Shown piece after piece: positions 58,741 through 64,000 of a stretch of DNA of 64,000 nucleotides. The translations under genes were made by a program, and so were the position numbers. The stretch's first letter is position 1, and every line of letters starts with the position of its first letter. The notes under the pieces are model-generated. The model was given only the letters and a program-made list of their open reading frames with translations. It searched no databases and had not been told where the DNA came from. The stretch is from Tetrastigma voinierianum (lineage: Eukaryota > Streptophyta > Magnoliopsida > Vitales > Vitaceae), in contig JAEQBH010006850.1 of assembly GCA_016808115.1 (NCBI GenBank), positions 1 to 64,000 on the forward strand. The letters run 5' to 3'.

Positions 58741-59235
58741 TTTTCTTCCATTCTTCATTAACTCTTCAAACATATTGAATCTTGATTGAGCGGGAGTGAT
58801 CCCACTTGATCGTCGATCTACTACGAGGATATTGTTTTCTTAAGGTGATTCTCTTATCTCTTGGAGAAGCAAAAGCAACGATCCTTTGCTTTCGTTCGAT
58901 CGCGAAGCAAAATATAGAGCACTGGCAGCTACTACAGCTGAACTTATTTGGTTACGTTGATTACTACGATATCTTGGGGTGTTGACTATTCCACTTCTGA
59001 CTAAACTTCACTATGATGTCAGTGCTATTTAAAATTGCTCATGATGTCTTCCATGAACATACTAAACATATTAAGATTGATTGTCACTTCGTCGTCATCA
59101 TGCGCTGGAGTACACTCACACTTCTAATATGTTTCTTCTCGAGGATCCAGTTAGGCGATATCTTCGCAACCACTTCATGAGAACTTTTCGAGCTTTACCT
59201 TCCAAACTCATAATGGTTTTTCTTAAACCACCATG
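58740..59235 (+). pseudogene. Copia RNase H, broken
   Basis: It gives 'RRSTT' and 'SLISWRSK' near 58850, 'AKYRALAATTAELIWL' near 58910, 'RYLGVLTIP', and a shifted 'DIS' of the 'CDN.SAI' block near 59015. The order and the AEYRAL.....EL.WL pattern define Copia RNase H. Stops and shifts are frequent. Confidence 0.85.
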
Positions 59236-59237
59236 AC

Positions 59238-59248
59238 TTTGAGGGGAA
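59238..59248 (+). other. Copia polypurine tract
   Basis: TTTGAGGGGAA touches the start of the 3' LTR, the normal site for plus-strand priming. Confidence 0.85.
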
Positions 59249-59418
59249 TGTTAGATTATTATATTGTTAGATTATTATATATGGCAAGTTAGATTTATTA
59301 TGTATGGTAATTTGTATTTTCCTTTCTTAGGGTTGTATAGCCTAGCCTATATAAGGCCTCCTCTTGTACTTGTAATTAATAGTTCATAATATACAAATAC
59401 TCATCGAGTCTTTCTTCA
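59249..59418 (+). repeat. Copia 3' LTR
   Basis: This is the mate of 53075-53243, with a TATA box at 59348-59355 and end TTTCTTCA, then the GTCTT duplication. Confidence 0.95.
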
Positions 59419-59660
59419 GTCTTTTTGAATTATTATGATGATGATAGAGATGTTAAGCAATTTGTCCATTGGTTCTAGTTTCTTTTGCCTTTGTTCATTG
59501 GATTATTTGACTTTTGACTTTACTTTAAATAATACCTTAATGGCTGATATATCGAATCTTATGGCCCTTCAAAGTGAGAGCATCTCAACGTGCACTACAT
59601 GACAACAAAGAAATAATCTATCTCCAACATTGAATTAATATGAATCTTCTAATAATCAAT

Positions 59661-59698
59661 AAAAGAAAAAGAAAAAGAAAAAGAAAAAGAAAAAGAAA
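59661..59698. repeat. (AAAAAG)n microsatellite
   Basis: About six units of aaaaag lie at the left margin of the gypsy LTR-like block. Confidence 0.9.
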
Positions 59699-60472
59699 TG
59701 ATATACAGAGCCCGGCCTGACCCTAATGGCGGATTCGAACCAGAGCCCGGTTTACTCCGATTGTTTTCATTTATCTCATCAAAACATTTTATTTGTGTCA
59801 TTTCATTTTAGAGTTTTCAATTACACGGAAGCTGTTTCAAAAGGTAAGCCCATAAACATTTACTTTTATACAATACGTTTACAAAAAGGCGTACCGTGCC
59901 TTTACAAATGATATACAGAACACTATTTCAGATATTAACTCTTTTGTTCACAACATATCACATGTTCAATAGAAATGATATGCATATGTCGAGGTATATA
60001 CTCATACGCCGCAACTTTCTCTATGACTCTGCGCTTCTTGATCTTGCGTTCTTTCATGTTTACTCGAAGCCTGTGAATAGATAAAAACTACACGCTAAGC
60101 ATTTTCATGCTTAGTGGTTCTATACAATTCTATTCAAATTTTTAGTTAACACGACATGCATTTATCATAAAACCATGCCTTTTCTATCAAACTATACTCA
60201 TGCTTATTCCTTTTCATATGCTTTCACTTTACAAATCATTGATCATATCAAAATATGCATTTTCACACATGCTTTCAATTTACCAACTCAAATCATGAGA
60301 TTCAAACATATACTCCCAGGGATGTATTTGGTTACAAATCCCATTTACACTCATCAAAGTTTGTTATTTCACTTTGTTTATACAATTCACATTCATGACG
60401 GATTTCATTCGGTGAATCTCATATTTTTTGTCATTCGGTAATGTGCTTACACATTTAACAATTTCAGTCTCC

Positions 60473-60706
60473 CATCATGATGGATGCCAATTGGTGCACC
60501 CCACCGTAATGGTCATTTAAAAAATACCATACGTCATCATGATAGATGGAGTTGGTGCATCCGCGAAGTGGGACATTTTAACAATGCCACCATACACCAT
60601 CATGGCAGTCTGGGTGGTGCATCGCCATGTGGGACATTGAACGAGGCTACATTTTGCCTTAAGTGACGGATGCCAATTGGTGCATCCCGCCATGTTGGTC
60701 GTTCAG
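60473..60706. repeat. LTR minisatellite, period about 62 bp
   Basis: Four imperfect copies of a unit with 'atcatgatggatgccaattgg', 'tgcatcccgcca' and 'tgggacattt' start near 60475, 60534, 60599 and 60662. Confidence 0.85.
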
Positions 60707-61282
60707 TATATTGATTCAATTCAAGATGTTAAGAATTGACCAATTTGTTTACAATTCAGTACTCACATGCAATTAATTGTCAGACATTTCAAATATCACA
60801 TTTTAAAATCAATATGCACTTTCGTAATAACATTTCAGGGATATGCATACTCCATACAATCATTTTAGATTTATTTGGTAAACTACCAAAACACTTGAAA
60901 TCCGAATATGATTACGATGAACAAAGCACTAACAATACTTGAATCAACATAGGAGTCGAAGAACTACTTAGAAGTTGTCGACTCTTATTTCCTTCCCTTC
61001 GATCTCTCGGTCTAGGTTAGGGTGATCACGAGTCCTAGTCAATAACAATTATGCCACTCTTAGTGATAAACAATTATTATACATTTTTAGTGAATGGCCA
61101 ATTAGTCTTCGATTAACAATTTTGGGTTAAGGCAATAAGTGCGCTGAGCGAACTATTTTCATTTAGTTTTATCCTTATTTGAACTACAGGTGAAATAATT
61201 TATTAAGGGTCCTTAAACTATCGGTGTACGAATACGAGGTGTTCGAAACAAAAATCCAAAAATTGTTCGTTGTGAATAGTAT

Positions 61283-61298
61283 CTACGCCGCGGCGTAG
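61283..61298. repeat. Perfect 16-base palindrome in the gypsy LTR
   Basis: CTACGCCGCGGCGTAG is its own reverse complement. Degraded copies of the half word follow: 'gctacgctacggc' and 'gccacggcgtagc' up to 61340. Confidence 0.85.
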
Positions 61299-62254
61299 CA
61301 CTGCTACGCTACGGCATAGGCCTTTGCCACGGCGTAGCAAACCCGAGGGGTGCCATTTTGGCACCTCGGCCTCTTCGCGACGAGGGTATCCCATGCCTTA
61401 AGCGTGGAATCTGCCATGGCGATGGAGTTCACTACTGCGACGTAGGAGCCGGTATTTTGCACTGGGGCCTCGGTTCCTCATTTTAGATTTCCTCCAAATT
61501 CAAAACAAAACATAGAATCCTCGATAACACATCTAATATCATCCTAAACCAACCATGAGCAAAACCCATGGATGGATTAGGGTTTTTCTAACCCAAACAT
61601 CAAATACAACTTTGTAGGGTTTAGGTTCATACCTTAAATCCCTTTGCACTTGAAGCCCTAACCTTTTTCCTTCTTCCTTCTTGCAAGATCTTGAACAAAT
61701 GGAAGGATTTACACAACAATCCCTCTTCTCCTCCAAAAACCCTAGCACTGCTCCTCTCATCTCTCTCAAAAGCGTTTTTTGCTCAAAATGCACAAGTAAC
61801 TTAAACCACATTTTAGTCTTATTTCTCATTTTAAGTGTAAGACCATGTTTGGCTCTACGAGCAAATTCCATTACACTCGATTTTCGCCTTTTTTGAGTAT
61901 TCATTTCACTTTCATTTATCATTTAATTCCTTTTGCATTTAAGTTTATTCTATTCTTGACCCTTAGGTCTCATTTTACAATTCAAATTTGCCTAATTTCT
62001 CATTTTAGCATATAACATTAAATCAAATGCTCACATATTCATTTCACACATTTCACAATTTATCAGTTTTCCCGGAAAAAACCAAGTTTGGCTCAATTCA
62101 TACCGGGAATATATAATAAATTTATTATAAAAATTCTAGGGTATTTTTGGGGCGTTACGATGAGTCATAGAGTATGTGGACTTCCTTGTTGAAATGATTA
62201 TTTGTTTAAAGTGACTAAATTATTGCATACGTTTGACATCATTTAGGGATTTAT

Positions 62255-62325
62255 TAATTTGGGAAATGCATGCAAGTGGTTTAGTTGGACATTTTGGGAG
62301 AGATAAAACTATGGTGAGCCACGAG
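62255..62325 (+). pseudogene. Fragment of gypsy integrase zinc finger
   Basis: The plus strand reads 'MHASGLVGHFGRDKTMVSHE'. H...GL.GHFGRDKT is the first half of the HHCC finger of Ty3/gypsy integrase. Only about 23 codons remain, roughly 100 bases after an LTR end, so gag to RNase H are missing. The next codons already belong to a Copia RT. Confidence 0.75.
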
Positions 62326-63310
62326 TATAAGAGGACAGATGCAAATCATTGTGTTTATTTGGGGAAGTTCCCGAGATAAGTAACTTCATTATTCTTTTAC
62401 TTTATGTTGATGATATGTTAATAGCGAGGAATGATTCAAAATTGATTGGCAAGTTGAAAGAGAGGTTATTTCAAGTCCTTTGACATGAAGGACTTAGGGC
62501 TTATAAAACAAATGTTGGTATGCGAATTACTCGAGGATGAAGGAAAGAAGTTGTGGTTGTCACGGGGAAAGTATGTTGAGCGTGTGCTTGAAAGGTTCAA
62601 TATGAAAGATGCTAAGTGTCGGTTAGCACACCTCTAGCCCGATCACTTTAAGCTTAGTAGAAACATGTACTACTACGACATATGAAAGGAAAGATGGCCT
62701 CTATTCATACTCCTCAACGAGTGGAAGTCTTATGTATTGTATGTGTAGTTGTCCTGAGGCACGATGTGCACATCTTTGTTAGTACGGTGGTAGATTTCTC
62801 TCAAATCCGGGGAAAGGAGCATTGGGAAGCCGGTGAAATGGATCTTGAATATTTGAGGTACTTGAAAATTGTGTTTGAGTTTTTGAGGGTTCAAAACCAA
62901 TGTTAGAAGGACACAGATCTTGTGACGGTATTGATGGTAGAAGTCGACAGGTTTTTATTCACTTTCTTTGGGAGGCTGTTTCATGGCCGGTCTAAATTCT
63001 GAAGTGTCGCTTTGTCTACTGCGAGGCGAGAGATATATAGCGACAAGCGGCGGCAAAGAGATGTTATGGATGAAGAGATTTGTCAAAGGTATGGGTTTGA
63101 TCTGAAGATGAGTATGTTGTGTTTTGTGATAGTCAGTGCTATGGACTTGGCAGAATGCCATTACACAATTCGTCTGAAAGCACATTGATGTGAGATATCA
63201 TTGGTTACGGATGTCATTGGAAAAGAGCTTATGAAGCTTAAGAAGATTCACCTGATTTTAATCCACTACGATATGATGACAAAAGTTGTTACGGAGAAGT
63301 GAAGCTTTGT
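62322..63310 (+). pseudogene. Second Copia element: RT end and RNase H, broken
   Basis: From 62325 the strand reads 'YKRTDANHCVY', then the catalytic 'LYVDDMLIARND' at 62400, 'FDMKDLGLIKQML', 'KLWLSRGKYVERVLERFNMK', then 'GKEHWEAGEMDLEYLRYLK', and finally the RNase H end with 'LSTARREIY', 'MDEEICQRYGF' and a 'KIHLILIHYDMMTKV' block. This is the Tork/SIRE-like wording, not that of the first Copia element. Frames break several times and the 5' part is absent. Confidence 0.88.
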
Positions 63311-63381
63311 CTTGGTCGTGGCATGGACTCTAAGCCGAGATGTTAGAGTGTAATCTCCACCTTATGTTGAAGTGCAGAGAT

Positions 63382-63999
63382 TGTAATGTGGGTCAGCCCG
63401 AATTTAGGCGGCCCATTTTCTCTTTTTCGCCCGTTAGAATTTCTGCGGCTGAGGTTTGTATAGAAGCTTGAGGGGAGGGGCGTGAGAGCGAAGGAGTGGT
63501 TCTTGTGCGAGAGAAAAAAAAATTCAGCGCGGCCGGTTCTTTTGCGGCGAGAGAAAAAGACGACGAGATAATCAGTTTTGCGGCGGGGAAGAGCGACCGG
63601 ATAATGCATTTTTAGGTATACTTTTTACATAAAGGTTTTCTTATTCGAATCGGTCGGAAGACAGGTTTTGGGTGAGATCTTCATCAATCTGTCTTGATTT
63701 GAGGATAGATTTGCCTATTATTTTTATTCACTATATTTAGATGATTTCATTTTTTTTGGGATCTTGAAGTGCATCTTCTGATTGTGTTGAAAACTAGGTG
63801 TTGAACCTAGTTTAGAATTAGATTTGTACCTAAATTATTATAGGATATTTAGGTGTGGACTCGACAAAGGTCAGTGGTTTTTCTTCTTCTCGCACTTTGG
63901 GAGGTTTTCCACGTTAAAAATTCTCTCTGTTTTTGTGATTATCTCCTTGGCATATTATTTTCTTAGTGCATTTATTGACTCTAGCAGGTTAAATCAACA
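63382..63999 (+). repeat. 3' LTR of the second Copia element
   Basis: It starts TGTAATGTGGGTCAGCCC after a decayed polypurine tract (gaagtgcagagat, 63369-63381) and ends near 'ttaaatcaaca' at the window edge. The 'ctttgggaggttttccacg' text near its end is typical for Tork-type LTRs. The minus-strand frame 63343-63609 is not a gene. Confidence 0.7.
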
Positions 64000-64000
64000 A

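Larger units (their letters stand above)
53075..59418 (+). mobile_element. Ty1/Copia retrotransposon with intact outline
   Basis: LTRs of 169 and 170 bases (53075-53243 and 59249-59418) differ at about ten positions. GTCTT flanks the element on both sides (53070-53074 and 59419-59423). A Met-type primer site and a polypurine tract are in place. The plus strand carries gag, the pre-integrase domain, integrase, RT and RNase H in Copia order. The reading frame is broken many times and RT is interrupted by an insertion (56482-58059). Confidence 0.93.
59700..62159 (+). repeat. Long gypsy (Tekay-like) LTR, left edge uncertain
   Basis: The right end reads 'tttttggggcgttacga', the chromovirus-type LTR end seen at 5640 on the other strand. 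Inside are a minisatellite (60473-60706), a GC-rich box with palindromes (61280-61340) and AT-rich flanks. There is no mate LTR in the window. Open frames such as 60175-60441 plus or 61539-61922 minus have no known domain and are taken as chance frames in the LTR. Confidence 0.6.

Noticed and set aside
61539..61922. 127-codon minus-strand basic protein
   Set aside because: It lies within the gypsy LTR and has no recognisable domain. Chance frames of this size occur in LTRs.
1..64000. tRNA, rRNA and organellar insertions
   Set aside because: No cloverleaf-forming or rRNA-like conserved stretches were noticed. The tRNA-like words are short primer sites of retrotransposons.

Overview
This window is plant nuclear DNA, almost certainly from a eudicot. 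It consists mostly of nested, decayed LTR retrotransposons around one plant gene, an ankyrin-repeat/PGG membrane protein gene on the minus strand that is itself broken. No bacterial-style operons, rRNA or tRNA genes, or CRISPR arrays were seen. Every call rests on reading translated motifs and repeat copies by eye. Element names (Athila, Tekay, Tat, Copia) are lineage assignments from domain motifs, primer-binding sites and LTR ends, not database hits.

Layout. 1-2111: 5' end of an Athila-type Ty3/gypsy element (minus), cut by the window edge. 2112-5639 plus 15186-15288: remnant of a plus-strand Tat-lineage Ty3/gypsy element (Tat-3). Its LTR is split by a complete Tekay-type chromovirus (5640-15180, minus) with a perfect CTTTG target duplication, recognisable PBS and PPT, and gag, RT/RNase H and integrase/chromo remnants. 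16187-28564: complete Tat element (Tat-1, plus). 29962-43303: complete Tat element (Tat-2, minus). Tat-1 and Tat-2 are related and lie in opposite orientation. Each carries, after integrase, a strand-asymmetric purine block, two tandem arrays in the same order, and a decayed antisense extra ORF before the 3' LTR.

The host gene runs on the minus strand from 47866 to 29722. Exons at 47292-47866, 46631-46781, 46269-46402, 46042-46110, 45562-45669, 43762-44072 and 43304-43688 can be followed by motifs and splice sites. The last coding exon, which encodes the PGG membrane domain, is interrupted by Tat-2, and its C-terminal half lies 13.3 kb away at 29722-29961. A small CACTA-type DNA transposon (44236-45521) sits in an intron. 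Frameshifts and stops in several exons show that the gene is a pseudogene, or that the assembly is error-rich.

47867-53074 is upstream flank. It holds a 2.0-kb gypsy solo LTR (49836-51835) inside an older LTR-like sequence. 53075-59418 is a Copia element with a perfect GTCTT duplication and about 94% identical LTRs, the youngest insertion here. Its RT is interrupted by a 1.58-kb TG...CA insertion. 59700-62159 is a long gypsy LTR carrying a 62-bp minisatellite. It is followed by a gypsy integrase fragment joined directly to the RT/RNase H end and 3' LTR of a second Copia element, which ends at the window edge. The main story is sequential transposon invasion of an ankyrin-PGG locus, and the most informative structures are the conserved non-coding 3' modules of the two Tat elements.
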